Positions 33,848 through 47,000 of a stretch of DNA of 64,000 nt are shown piece by piece. The stretch spans positions 328,485 to 392,484 of the forward strand of contig MU119215.1 of assembly GCA_014904845.1 (NCBI GenBank). The letters are read 5' to 3'. Below the pieces are notes generated by a model. It was not told the DNA's origin. It did not search any database and saw only the letters and a program-made list of their open reading frames with translations. A program made the translations under genes and the position numbers. This DNA comes from Acephala macrosclerotiorum (lineage: Eukaryota > Ascomycota > Leotiomycetes > Helotiales > Mollisiaceae). Each line of letters opens with the position of its first letter. Positions within the stretch are counted from its first letter, which is position 1.

Positions 33848-34375
33848 TCAACCTTCCCGACCCGCCTCTACTGTGTCAAGAATTCCAGCAACCAGAACAA
33901 CACCACTCATTATCAGTGCTCCTATTTGATCTAGATCTGTGATGGAAGCGACCGATCGTGGAACTGCTAATTGTGGATGCCCACAAAGCTGACCCAGAGG
34001 TACTATAGTTGTTAAAAATGGCTGTAGAAACACTGAAAATAGTCCTCCACACAAAATGAAACTTGATACGAGAAGTGCCCCGAACTTCACGATCTGTTTG
34101 GAGAATGGTCGTTCTCATTGCTCGCCCCGACAACCGTAAGCCAAAAAAAAAAAAAAAATTTGGCAGAACAGTGTTTGCCCGAGCGTGAGAATGCTGAAGA
34201 GGGGTTCCAGAATTATATTCTCAAGGGTATCAGAGAAGAAGCCGAAGAAGAATGGTTGGTCGAAAGTGTAGCAACTGTCTGTAAATTTCGGTCCTAGCAT
34301 AATGTCGGAAGGAATTGTGTTGAAGGTGATGGAAGGAACAGAACAAAACGACAGGATTGTTTCAAAGATTGTGGG
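33848..34375 (-). pseudogene. Possible remnant of a small membrane-protein gene
   Basis: Two hydrophobic minus-strand frames lie one after the other: an upstream one (LENIILEPLFSILTLGQTLF, about 34180-34300) and a downstream one starting after a good acceptor (CCAAACAG at about 34097) with KFGALLVSSFILCGGLFSVFLQ and IGALIMSGVVLVAGILD. A TGA closes the downstream frame just before that acceptor, and no strong donor links the two frames. The downstream frame stops seven bases from the right TIR of the MITE-like element. It could be an unrecognised spliced gene, a gene truncated by the insertion, or chance. I do not recognise the family. Confidence 0.25.
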
Positions 34376-34519
34376 AGATTGGAGAAAAAATGAGGGGGAC
34401 CCTTGAAGACGATACAGATCCACTTAAATTGGGTGACAGGGTCCACCCCGCGCTAGTGATCAGTCTGAACTTCGTAAACACAAAGCTTCAGAGCTTCGCA
34501 AAACCCTGGACATCCCAAA

Positions 34520-35036
34520 ATGGCGAACGCAGCTTCTACCACGCAGCCGTCGAGTATGGCTATTGAACTCTCCTTTCCGCTTCCAAAGGCCCCGGATACC
34601 AAAATACATCTGCGTTTGTCGATTTATACAACGTCCTTACTCCTGTTCCTGACCACCGCGTTGGATGGAAACACTTCAACGGTTCCACCCTTAGGCTCAT
34701 TCGTTTACGCACTCCCAGATGTGAGTTAGATTCACAACGCACGTTCAAAGGTGATAGCTGACATTCCCACCTCAGAGGTTGAATCCAGGCCAAGCGCTCT
34801 CAACCCCCCTCTACACCTACGAATCATCGGTAGAATTTACGACTCGTCTTGCCAAGCTGCTCGCACGCAAAACAGGAAGGCCCGTCTACGTTGGAAACTC
34901 AATAAGTTTTGCCAGTGCTGGGATGGGTGGCACGGTTGAGGAAGAGATGGAAGGGTTTAAGAAAGTGGTGGAGGTTGTGATGGAAGAGGTCCGGAAGCTC
35001 GATGGGCCTCAACTTGTGAATGGGACTAGGGGTTGA
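34520..35036 (+). CDS. Proteasome assembly chaperone 4 (PAC4/Poc4-like), 2 exons
   Basis: Exons 34520-34720 and 34776-35036 (phase 0) encode 153 residues. The pattern of beta strands and the segment GRPVYVGNSIS followed by FASAGMGG fit the PAC4 family, whose members dimerise with PAC3 (Poc3/Irc25 in yeast) to help build the alpha ring of the 20S proteasome. IHLRLSIYTTSLLLFLTTA and SFVYALPDRLNPGQ also fit. Length is normal (about 120-150). The intron has GTGAGT and CTCAG ends and a GCTGAC branch site. Confidence 0.82.
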
Positions 35037-36590
35037 GGTGGTACAAGAGCTCAGAGCTCCAGAGAAAGCCGTATCTCCAGAAGTCCGTTCAGATCCATCA
35101 ATACCGACGGGGTCTTGTCACATGTGCAATTTCAAGGGCGGTCGCTGCAAGCAAGGACTCATCGGACAACTATACAGGCCTGCCGAAATCCCTTATGATC
35201 AGCATTTAGTGCAACCTTCTCTCAACAAGAGGATTTGGGCCGGAGAAGCTTCAGTCGGCTCGGCTCGTCGAACTCTTTCTGGACGTAACGGACGCTATGT
35301 TCAGATTATGACTTGCAGCTGAAGCCCAAGGTCTTGATGGATGGTTGCAGATTGGCTTGAGGCAGTGGCTCATTTCGAGGTTTGTGAGACCTCGTATGAC
35401 AGGAGTCATCTTCTGCCGTACGACTAAAGCTGGCGTCTTGGGTATGCTCGGTCCTTTCTGATAGAGAACTAATCTTCCAAGTGAGCGCATAGTTCTGTTA
35501 GCCTTTCATCGCCAACCAACTGAAATGATCATACATTCCTCAACGTTTACCCTGGTCACTTCTGGTGACCGCCACGCTCGATTGATATGAAAACTCGAGC
35601 AACCATGCTTGCGACTCGCGGCTTCTACGAGAGTACGAGAAAGCGTGGTCTTAGGGAGCATCAGTCATGCTGCTGACTCCTCAATCCTACTTCGGTGGAG
35701 CCTTGGACTACCCCTCAGGAGAGGTAGCGCACAGCTGATTTGGTCCCATGTGAACAAATTCTGATTCTCCGATTGAACATGAGCTCATGGATGTTTTCGC
35801 GATAATGATGGGGGTACTTTATGAATGAAGATGAAGTGACACTGCGCCCTGAAAAGATACTTAGGATTTGAGCACAAATGAAGATCCTCAGTCAAGAGTT
35901 TTCCGGGGCTCATTTAAAGCTCAGCCTCAGACTGCGAATTGATTTTCTATTCTCATCATTACCTCAATTTAGAAAATGCGTCGTAGAAGGTGGACTATCG
36001 GTTAGGGATTGGTTACTCAAATATGTCTCGGAGCCCAATAATGATATGAAGTGATTATCAGAAGAGAATTCATATGAGAACAGCCTTCGGTATAAGAGGT
36101 AAATTGTGAATTTTTGAACCGTTCACCATTGTGTCCTTGATTTCGGGCGAGGCTGATACAGTAAGGGTTTTTTGGAACCATGAAAAAGTTCTGCGGAAGC
36201 GACCACCATTTCCAACGTGGGCAAAGTCTTGAGCGGTCCTCCCACCAACGCCCCTCCTCACGACATACCTTCATAAAAATTACTCCTACAACGCCTAGAC
36301 TTTGCGATCGCATGTTCATATGCGCAGCCACCCGTGAAAGCCAGTGCAAGAACCTTTTTTTGCGGCGAACTACAGTAGAGCAAACACGACCCCACGTTCC
36401 GCTGCCCTTCCACATATTCCACACCCAACGACTTCCATGAGCTACGAGCTCTCAACGTCCCCCAAGTAAAGGGACATATTGTGCGACACCAGAAGACGAA
36501 TTGATACCAGCTCAGCATACCTGCATATCGGAAGATCTGGAGACACCATAAGAGACAGATTACAGGGCAGTTGGAGGCAGTATTGTCGCC
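35037..36590. other. Intergenic upstream of the karyopherin gene
   Basis: About 1.55 kb with only short, shadow-like frames on both strands (35020-35490, 36017-36688). No repeat, RNA gene or conserved motif is seen. It holds the PAC4 3' UTR and the karyopherin promoter. Confidence 0.45.
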
Positions 36591-39559
36591 ATGGCCTGGC
36601 ACCCAGATCCAGAGCCATTGAGGCAACTTTCGGGTTGTCTCAAAGACTCCTTGAGTGGGCACAACAAGACTGCGCAGAAGCAGGCTGAGATTGTGAGTGA
36701 ATATGGGGGTTTCTCTTGCTATGGATATATCTATCTAGAATACTTTACTAATTTTGGTGGCTTCACCTAGATGCTTGCGCAAGCAAAGTCCTCCCCAGAT
36801 ATCAATAACTACCTCACCTACCTCTTCTCAAGCTCTCAAGTTCCACCGGGGCTGAGTTATAATCCAGAGGAATATCATGCAGTCAGGTCGGCCGCGGCTA
36901 TTATGCTCAAGAACAACATCAGAACGAGTTACAAAGCGATACCACCAGAAAGTCTTGCCCTCGTACGCTCCTCAGTGCCCCTTGCATTACAAGACAAAAA
37001 TGCCTCGATACGCAGCTACGCTGGAAATGTCATTACTGAAATTGTCAGTCGTGGTGGAATCCTTGGTTGGCCTCAAATACTGCCCGAGTTACTAACTTTG
37101 ATTGGAAACGATGCGGGCACAGTCACTCCAGAAGCACAGGAAGGAGCCATGGCAGCTTTGGCAAAAGTGTGTGAAGACAACAAGAAAATGCTCGACAAGG
37201 ACTACGGCGGACAACGACCCTTGACCTTCATTATACCCAAGCTCATCTCATTTACCGCCAGCGACAAGCCGAAGATTCGTTCATTAGCCCTTGGCAGTAT
37301 CAACGTCTTCATCCCTCAGAAGCCTCAAGCTCTACTCATTTCTTTGGATGCTCTTCTGAACTGTCTGTTTCAGCTTGCCAACGATCCATCATCAGACGTG
37401 CGACGCCAAGTCTGCAGAGCTTTCGTTCAAATCGTCGAAATCCGCCCTGACAAGATCCTTCCTCACATCGAAGGATTAGTCGACTACATGATTGCTCAGC
37501 AAAGAAAGATTGAGGATGAAGAATTAGCTTGCGACGCAGCTGAATTTTGGTTGACAGTCGGAGAACACAATGAGTTATGGGAATCGCTTGGCCCTTACCT
37601 CCACAAGATTATCCCTGTTCTGCTAGAAAGCATGGTGTACAGCGAGGAAGACATCGCTATGCTCGAAGGTGGTGGAGATGATGCGGATGAAGAAGATCGC
37701 GCGGAGGACATCAAGCCCAAATTTGCTAAGAACAAGAGTACAAGAACTCTTGCGAATGGCGAAGAGGCTGGGGAGACTGATCAAGGCTCAAACGGCGGTT
37801 ACACAAAAATCACGGCCGAAGATGATCTCGATGAAGGAGAGATTGAGGAATTCGACGATGATGATGATGACGACGCGAACCCTGAGGATCGATGGAATCT
37901 GCGAAAATGTTCTGCTGCTGCACTGGACGTCTTCGCCACCGACTTCAAAAATCCCGTGTTCGAGACCATCCTGCCATATTTGATGAACAACCTGAAGCAT
38001 GATGAATGGCCTTATCGGGAAGCTGCTGTACTCGCCTTGGGAGCTGTTGCTGAGGGTTGTATGGCAGTTGTGACACCGCATCTTCCAGAATTGGTTCCTT
38101 ATCTGATTTCTCTACTCAACGATCCTGAACCACTTGTTCGACAGATCACTTGTTGGACACTAGGCAGATACTCTGCGTGGGGCGCAAGCTTGAATACTCC
38201 AGCGCTTCGAGCACAGTACTTTGAGCCTATGATGGAGGGTATTCTCATGAAGATGCTGGATTCCAACAAGCGAGTACAGGAAGCAGGTGCGTCTGCATTT
38301 GCTCATCTTGAGGAGAAGGCCGGCGCTTCAGTAACACCATATTGTGAGCCAATTATACGCCAATTTGTCCGGTGTTTCGAAAAATACAAGGACAGAAATA
38401 TGTTTATTCTCTACGACTGCGTCCAAACCTTGGCAGAACATGTCGGCCATGGGCTGGCTCAACCTCAGCTCATTGAAATATTGATGCCAGCACTCATCAA
38501 TCGATGGCATAAAGTTTCCGACCAATCGCGGGAGTTGTTCCCTCTGCTAGAGTGCCTGTCTTATGTGGCTACCGCTTTAGCAGAGTCTTTCGCGCCATTC
38601 GCTCAACCCGTCTTCTCTAGATGCATCAACATCATCCATCAAAACCTGGAAGAGTACATCGCAGCGGTGAATAATCCAATTTTAGACACGCCTGAGAAAG
38701 ACTTTCTCGTAACGAGCTTGGACCTCCTAAGCGCCATCATTCAGGCACTTGAAGAGAAACAGTCCGCAGCTCTCGTATCCGGCTCGCAACCTGGTCTTTT
38801 TGGGTTACTTCAATTCTGTATGGAGGATCCAGAGAACGATGTTCGCCAATCATCATATGCTCTGCTCGGCGATTGTGCGAAATTCGTCTTCCCACAATTG
38901 AAGCCATGCCTGCCTACCTTGCTCCCGATCCTTATTCAGCAGCTCGACTTAGATTCCATCATCGACGAGCAACTCGAAAACGGTTTCAGCGTTATCAACA
39001 ACGCATGCTGGTCTGCTGGGGAGATCTCAATTCAGTATGGCAAGGGTATGGAGCCATACGTTCCTCTGCTGTTGAGACGGTACCTCGAGATCCTGGGAAA
39101 TCCAGAGGTTCCCAAATCTGTAAACGAGAATGCGGCGATCGCTCTTGGCCGGTTGGGTCTCGAGAACCATCAGGTCATGGCACCACACATCGCCACATTC
39201 TCAGAACAGTTCCTGAAATGTATTAGCACGGTGGACTATACTATCGAAAAAGCGACTGCTTTCAAGGGCTTCTGTCTCGTCGTTATTGATAACCCTCAGG
39301 CGATGGAGAAGGATCTCGCGAGGCTGTTTTCGGCGATTGCGAGGTACAAGATGGAAGACAGCTACAAAACGCCTTTGACGGCTGATTTGCAGCAGATCTT
39401 CCAGCACGTAAGTCATCTTTTCCATCCTCTTTGCTACCCCGAACTAACACAATGTAGACTCTTGACCTCTACAAATCCTTGACAGACCTCAACGCCTTCC
39501 TCACGTCCTCCGTCTCCATCCCAGACGTCAATGCCCTACGCACGAAATACGCTCTGTAG
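36591..39559 (+). CDS. kap104: Karyopherin beta-2 / transportin (Kap104), 3 exons
   Basis: Exons 36591-36692, 36771-39407 and 39458-39559 (all phase 0) encode 946 residues. It starts MAWHPDPEPLRQL and is built of HEAT repeats throughout. The acidic loop near residues 330-400 (GGGDDADEEDRAED, later EGEIEEFDDDDDDD) is the H8 loop of transportin, which couples Ran-GTP binding to cargo release. Transportin imports mRNA-binding proteins carrying PY-NLS signals into the nucleus (yeast cargoes Nab2, Hrp1). Segments SYAGNVITEIVSRGG, CWTLGRYSAW and NNACWSAGEISIQYG are typical. Length is close to yeast Kap104 (918). The third exon supplies the C-terminal helix (LYKSLTDLNAFL). Separation from Kap123/importin-4 rests on the acidic loop and overall pattern. 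Confidence 0.94.
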
Positions 39560-39837
39560 ATAGCACAACAACGATTCTCTGAAAATTTTCGAGCAAGGAT
39601 AAGGCGTCACGGATGGGGTCTTGCTTGTTTTCTTTTGGGCTTTGCTTTCCAGCGACATGGTTATTGTTCCTTCATCGTATCATGATTGGGACGACACGGG
39701 ACGGCGACACGAGTGAAGATAAAATAGCATTGTGGTTGCGATACGTTTACGTTGGGCGCGGGCAACTTTGATATGCGTTGATCTGGCATTTGAACTGCGC
39801 TGGGCTGAGCATGGATTTGAGCGAAGACATTATGTTG

Positions 39838-39874
39838 CCCTGCCCTGCCCTGCCTTGCCCTGCCTTGCCTGGGC
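39838..39874 (+). repeat. Low-complexity CCCTG/CCTTG run
   Basis: A short array of five-base units CCCTG and CCTTG about 280 bases after the karyopherin stop. Simple repeat, no function inferred. Confidence 0.7.
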
Positions 39875-42800
39875 TGTGGAGGGAATGGGCGGGCGGGCAG
39901 GCTGGCAAGGCAGCAGATGGATAGATATACTTGCTTTGAGATGAGCATGGAGCGAGGGGAAGAGCGATAGGGAGGGCTGGGTTTGCTGTCTCGTCTATCC
40001 AAGAGCGCAGATACAGGAATGGCTGGACATACTGTCTCTGGCCATTTGCAACAAGTCTTGCTATCTGGGACGAAAGGATGAGAATATGAAGGATGGAAAG
40101 ACACTCAATTGCATGGTCAGAATTAGGTAGATAACAAGCAGATAAGTAGATAGGTTAGGTAGCTAGCAATACCCTATGGAAATGGAGAGTTGGGCGTATC
40201 CAAATTCTGGTTGTGTTTCATCTTGATGTGAAGATGCTGAGCAACACTCATGTCGCCGATATCTTGCTGAAAGCTGTTGCATCTCGATCAGTCACCGCCT
40301 CCCGAACCGCTAGAGGTTTGAGTTGTTTTGGTCAATGGCTTTCTTCTAGGGTGAGGTCGGCGAGGGTTAGCAATCCACTGAACCAAAGATTGAAGGGAGT
40401 TTCTATTTTGATCTTCTTTGGTTCCAACGCATGGTTAAGAAGCCCTCTATCCCAGTGGTTTCAAATTTCCAAGATGCCGGAAACTGACATTGCGTACGGT
40501 ATCTTCCTGTCGACTTGTTTGTGGCTTCCTCTTGAGGCTTGGCAGCTCAGAGCTTGTATCCATTGTGGAAATTTGAATAAAGACTCAACACCTTACTATC
40601 GCAGGCGATTCCTTCTTGAAGGTCTCCTCAGTCTCTGATGATTTTATTCACTCACCGCCTTCTAGATGCTAAATAGGGTTGTCTCGGCCATTAAATTGGG
40701 TCATTGAGGGTCTTCGATGCTAAAGAGATCCGTTTATTCCGATACGCAGCTAACCTCTTCCTAAAAACCTTCTTTCTTCACGCGCGCCAATCGATAGCTT
40801 CTGTGTTCGAGGAAAATTACATTTCGTATTGCATCGGATCAAATTTAACATATTCAGCCCTGCCCAAATTGACGGATCGAGCCGTTAGGAGGCTATCGCC
40901 AATGCCGTCAAACCCATGAGATGGTTTGGAACAATACCATCATCCGCTTCTTTTTTCCTAGGGACGAACTATCTCTGTCTTAGAAAAGAGGCTGCCAGTC
41001 CGGCGGCACACTAAAGTCACTGCCGACACTTGTAGCGGCATTTTTTCTATATCTTTGCATAAATCTCAAGCAAACCCGAAATGAGTTCGGTAGGTGGAGG
41101 GAGTCTGAACGTATGGAGGAATTTTCAGATTAGGGCACACTATGTTGGGAAGAGAGTTTGAAATCGAAGGTAAACGAAGAAAGTGCCGGTTGGATAAGAG
41201 GAAGAACCGAAGAACAGTTCAAGAGGACCGGTTAGAAAGTTCAGTTGCCACGAGAGACCCCACGGGTGGTTAGTTGTTGCTAGGTTACCAAGATACAAGG
41301 AGTAAGAACGGCAGAAAAACAAAGATCGAGACAGGAAATGCTAGCGAGGGGGTAAATTTAGAGTTGGGGGGAGGGAAAGGGAAGAAAGAAGGTTGAATCG
41401 TCTGGGATCCACTGCGGCTGAGAGGGAAAAGAGAGAAAATGGAGCCGAGAAGGGGTATTTTGGGAGCGGAAAGGAGGGCAGAAGGGGGAGAAGGTTGTGC
41501 TGTGGGTTGAACCTCGTATAGCCGCTTCTTGTCAGTGTCAGTGTCAGGATACTGGTACAGTTGCCGATGCCAGCCTGCCTTGTGAAGTTGAAAGAAGTGG
41601 GAATGTGCTGATGCCAGCCGCAAGTTTGACGGAATCGGGAAGGTAGAGTGCGGTAGTTGAAAATTGGAGCACCAACCGGTGATATGCTGGTTGTTTCAAG
41701 TCTGTGGATGTTCGGGGGAAGTTGCTGGAGGACAGGTGATGTGGAGAAAAGTTCGTGTGGATACGAGTAGTTTGGTGATCTCTTTCGGCTGGACTTTTCC
41801 ATGACAAGAGATGGAGTTTTGGTAGCTTGAGCGGCGTTGAAGATCTGCGAGCGGTGAAGAGATCTTTGGTATGAGTTCGTTCTTAATAGTCTAGTTGATA
41901 TTGAAGTGGCTGTAGACAGACTGGCAAAATTGGGAATCTTTTGGCGTTGTATTTGGTAGTCTGGTCAGAAAAGGAAACTCTCGGTGATGAGCGACGTGCG
42001 AATCATCCGATTTTCTGAAGCTAACCCAGACTATCTCGACGTGCTGTTATCTTGAAACGGTTTGATGAAGAATAGATACTTTCTTGGTGGAAGATGGTGA
42101 CCTCTGTGGCAATGTTAGCCCACTGCTTCACAAGTTCACTGGGAGCGAGCGTGAGGTAGAGATGATTTGAGTTTTCCCTCAGTGGGCCTCGTCCTTGAAG
42201 TCTCAGCGATCGATTTAGGTATGATGGGCAATTGACTGAATATCTAATTCAGTCGAATGGTAGTGATGAACCTTCGTTTAGTCTTAGTGAGTGGAAGAGG
42301 GAAGGAGGTGACTTCATGATGGTAGTTCGAGAAGTCAATGGAGGAGGTCTTGCTCGACTCTGACGTTGGGTCTTTGCCCCGATTATGAGCCCTCGGCGCC
42401 GTCACTATGACTATGGACGCATTCTCAACGCCATCCTCACACTGGACAACGATCTCCATTTCCCACTCGTCCCAACCCATCACCTTTCCGCAGCATCTCT
42501 TGACGCTTTAACACTCAATTCCTCACCGCTTTCTCAGGGTTCCTTCCACCAACTTTGCTCAAATATCTCTCCATCCACAACTGTTAAACCGTCAACCGCT
42601 GACGACGCAACTGCTGCGCTACGTTGCGCCATGCTTGATACTAACCGGCTGATCGGTTCCGTCTTGAGGATTCGACGTTACAGTAACCTTAAACGCTACA
42701 AGTGACTGGGAGGCTGAAACAAGACAGACGAAGAATTGGGACGTAGGTAATATTCTGAAGGTGATATACACGAATTGTGAATTCTGGTTGGTTATGAGAG

Positions 42801-43980
42801 ACACAGCCTCGTCGATAGCGGGTAATGTGGTGCGCACGGCATTGAGTTGACAACTTTACAAACTCAATTATGCTGCGCCGTTCGGGGCAGAGTGGAGCGA
42901 GTGAGATATTGGAAAAGGGGGAGGAGAAGGCTTCGCCGTCATTGGGTACGGAGTTTGGGGTGGCATTGGATGAATACGTGAAGGATGTGAAGATGATTAC
43001 TGCATAATTGAAAGGTACATTTTGCTGTTGCCTGGCTGGCTGAACCAAATAATGGCCGGTGAACAACTTGTTCGATGCCACGACACAGAAAATATTTGTA
43101 GGTGGTGGAAGCACAGCCTCGATGTAATGTACAACTTCGGATGACTAAATGACAGGGTACTTTATTCATCTAAAGTCCAACATAAAAGTTTCTTCAGACG
43201 AAAATATCATGGATGATTCAGCAGAATAACCAGGGGCATTATAGTAAAATTTTATAAGGAATAAAGTGTGTTGCTAGTAGCACAATTTACCCCGCAAAAT
43301 CTGCCTACGGAGGTGTTCTAGAACTGCAGCTATGCATGCTCCTGACCTGTTCCAGAAAATGGAAGCATGGGAAATTCGATTTGTGCTTGAAATCTTTCTG
43401 TGTTTGAGATAGGAATATACTCTGCTACGAATGAAATATCGAGGAGTTGGCCGTCGCGCTAAAATGCTTGCTAGGAACTGCATCTGGAGACGCTGCGGCA
43501 GGTGGAACTGATCCGTTGGGAAGACCTTGCTTGGCATGGGGAAATGATATCCCGCCCATCTGATTTGATGACACCAGATCTTGAGCTCTGCTTAAGCCGT
43601 ACGCGCAAGCCTTCAAAAGATGAGTGAGCAGTATGGTTGGGGAAGGTGGGTTAGGAATTTTGAGATAGACTCATCGAGATATGGCACCTATGGCCCGTGC
43701 AGTGAAGTCAATGGTGTGAAAGTGAGGGGTCTCATACTGCATACATTGCTCTAGAAGGGCTTTCATGTGCATGACAGTGATTTGTGATGTTCGACAGCTA
43801 TTTAAAGAATTTGGGCCTTCTTTGATAACGATTGGCCCTGGTCAGATAGGGAAGAGCGGTGGAGAAAAACGAGTGGAGTAGACTTATGATACATGGAAGG
43901 AAAATGGATGCGTTCATTGATGAGAATGCAGCCACAACGACTTTGGTACGTGTCTGAGGTGGAGCGGGGTACATACTGCA

Positions 43981-44020
43981 CTCTGTACTGCACTGTACTG
44001 CCTTGTACTGATCTGTACCG
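43981..44020 (+). repeat. Four TGTACTG motifs at exact 10-bp spacing
   Basis: Four consecutive 10-base blocks of form NNNTGTACTG (the last ends TGTACCG). The spacing equals one helical turn, so a DNA-binding protein would meet all sites on one face. A related GTATGTACTGTACACTG lies at about 44148-44163. Confidence 0.65.
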
Positions 44021-47000
44021 TACATGGGACAATACCATGTCATGAATTTGCTAATGAAGGAAAGGTGTGGAGGAGAGGGAGATAGCTTCGGATGCTTCTC
44101 CGAATGGCCTCGGTCCCGACGGGTAAAGACTTCCTCATCTGGTGGTGTATGTACTGTACACTGATAATGGGAGAGGACGATTGAGTACGAAGCTATTCGG
44201 AGGTTCCATCACCGTTATGATTGGCATGGCTCATGTGCTTGGGCCTTGGGCTTGCCATGACCTGATGATGGACTGAGTGGGTGGTCAAGATAGTACGGCA
44301 CAGCGGAACATTTGTGTTCTTTTTTGGATGGAACCTTGAAGCGGTGGAGTTGGAAGGCAGCATTAGCCTAAGTTATTTATAGATTAAGCTCATGACACCA
44401 GTAAAGCCAAGCTTTTCGCTTAATAATCCTTGCTCTTTCCCCAGTTCAATCATCCTCGCGTTCCTCGGAACCAATCCACGAACACTCACGGGATTCCACA
44501 GCTGCTTCCTCACAACTGGTGACGATGTGCCTCCACAACGCCTTCAGGGCTGTGGATCTCTTCTTCCGCACCGTAACGCACAACACCAACCACCACAGCA
44601 GCCCAGGAGAGGCCACGAGATCCTACCTTTCCCATGCATGATGATGCTCTCACCGCCCGGCTCGGTTCCAACCGTACCGATTCAGAGGATAGCGAGCACC
44701 ACTCGATATCCGTCGCCATTTGACTCTTTTCGTTGAACCACAAAGCACAGTACCCTAGCTATTCCACCAAGCCCCAGGCCGAGAGGGACACCAGAAATAG
44801 ATAGCATACTACCTACAGGTTGTTTTAAATGTTAATTGTGAGGTGATTATGGCCGTGTTGCCAAGAGATGGTGAGACTAATCATCTCTCCACGATTCACG
44901 GTATTTTGCTATATCTAGTTAAATACTAGCCTGTGCTCATTAACATTTATTATGGCCTGTAGAGAGTAAGCCAAGTATGCCGTGGAGAGACTTGATTGGT
45001 CTGCTGGAGGCCAATCCTTGGATTTGATAACAGGGTTGGTGGAGGGCAATGGCCCACACTAGAAAGGTACTGTCGCTTTTGGCGCATGAGGCCACAGACG
45101 GGGAATTTTGAGGGTTTTGATAGACGGGGATGTATCTTGTTCCGTGGATGATCCTTGTGGCCGTGGCCTGTAGGAAGTAGATCTCCTGGATCTCCAACAG
45201 GAAGTTTTCGAGCCCGCGGTTGCATCTCTTCTTTGGGATGGTCCTCCGACCGTTTCACATCGCGGTTGAGATCTTCTAGATAAATCGAGAGGCTGGGACT
45301 GGTTCACTTCAATCGCGCCCCCAGTATTTTCTCGGTAAAACGGGGCTAATTGATTCATTTGTGGACGATGGAATAAGGCGTTCTGCATCTGAGGCCACTT
45401 TTCAAAAGCTTGGCCATGCCGCGGGGCCTGCAGAGAAGAACAAAGCATTTCCTCCCAATTCTCACCGCTTTCTTGTCGGCTGATTGATGCACAACTCAAA
45501 TTCCTGTTTCGATCATGAGGGCGGAACAAAAGGGATGCAACACATCGAATTCAGGTCTCTCGATCAGACGGCGTTGTCCGAGAACTCCATGGAGAATTGA
45601 TTGAACACCAATTGGAATCGATTATGCAGACCAGTCATTCTGATCGAACGGACGTCGGAGACGGATGCGGCGTTCTTCCGGATAATGACAGGGTTACGAC
45701 GGTAAACTGTACTGAACTGTCCCTCGCTCGTGTCCCACATACAAGGCCACAGATGCAAACTTGACGTCGGTTGCTCCCAAGCACGAAGCGCCGCTCAAGT
45801 GCAATACCAAGACTTGTCTAAGTGGGATACCACTCACAATGAACCCAACTTTGATGGACATTTGGAATACCGCCGGGATTCCGTTCTCATGGCTTGGGTC
45901 CAACGGTATACGGCAACAGCGATGCAACCTGTGAAACCACACAGCGAATAGCCCAAAAATAAATGTCGAATCAACCGAGTTGTCCTCAACTATGATATCA
46001 TATCTGACAATGCCAATATATTCCACCGGCGGTACTTCGTACGGCGTGCACAAGCTGGAGGCAAAAGAGTTCAAATACTGATTTGCAGCTCAGCCAAAGA
46101 TGCTACGTTGTATCACTAGAGTCACAACTACCATGTGCTGCGGTCGGATTCACAAAAGTCCATCGAAACTTTTAGCCTTCTAGAAGGACGGATCTACACT
46201 AAATATAACTGCAGGTCATCCTTGACCCGGCCGCTTGTCTGCATTCATTCAGCTGCTCGCTGGGCGCGCACAGATCGACCAATCATTGTTCACATGGACA
46301 TGCCTCGGCCTAACGCTGCATGGAATGTCAGGAACTTCGCGAGGCGAACAACCATGAGCTTATTGAGTACGGTTTGTCACTCGAAGCATAGTGATTTCTA
46401 TTGAAAATTGCTTGTACAGTATGTCAGCCAGTCTAGAGAACCAGTTCACCTCCTGAGGATCCTATTTATGAACGGAATGCGGTGATAGAAGAGCGCCGAC
46501 GGCCATTTTCTCGAGGACGCATGACGTCTAGGGGTTCAGCGAGATGGGAGCCAAGATCTTCGATATCTGAGCCTCCTTACTTGCCGGTGCTGTTCTAGGG
46601 AGTCGACATGCCATTTTCAAAGTGGGTGTACAGTAGTACACTGCCGGCCCGGTCAAGCTCTCCGCTGCTCAAAATACGGCGGCGGGAAAAGCAGTTTCAG
46701 GACAGGAAAAATCCGCCAGCAGTCTCTGAGCCATGCCCCAGAACCATGTTTACGATGGATCCAAACTTCCAAAGGTTGGAGTGTTGATCGGGGTGGCCGT
46801 AGACATCCACCTGAAGTCTTGGCGGGATTCTGCGGGCTAGACTGGTTGAGATAAAGCGGAGAGAGTCATGCCATTGTGATGTGTTTGGCGAATGAGAGTT
46901 AATAAGTTAAAAGCTAAATAAAGTTTCCTCGGTACATTGAAGAATGCTCTGGGGACAGAAGCTTCTCTCACGGAAGATAATTGTCCAGAATGCCGCCCGC

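Larger units (their letters stand above)
33169..34519. other. Gene-poor interval with MITE-like element and assembly gap
   Basis: About 1.35 kb between the MetX-like gene and the proteasome chaperone gene. It contains the TIR element and gap listed separately and, on the minus strand, hydrophobic frames that may be remnants of a membrane-protein gene (see the pseudogene entry). An A15 or longer homopolymer is at about 34143-34158. Confidence 0.5.

Noticed and set aside
40213..40638. 141-residue plus-strand frame
   Set aside because: No recognisable motif or codon pattern, isolated in the gene-free region.
41285..41807. Three overlapping minus-strand frames of 87-153 residues
   Set aside because: Same DNA open in three frames because of its Pro/Ser/Leu-biased composition; typical of non-coding purine/pyrimidine-skewed sequence.
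45059..46074. Minus-strand frames of 156 and 126 residues and a plus-strand frame (45730-45951)
   Set aside because: Not joinable by convincing splice sites and without family features; at most a decayed gene, which I could not support.
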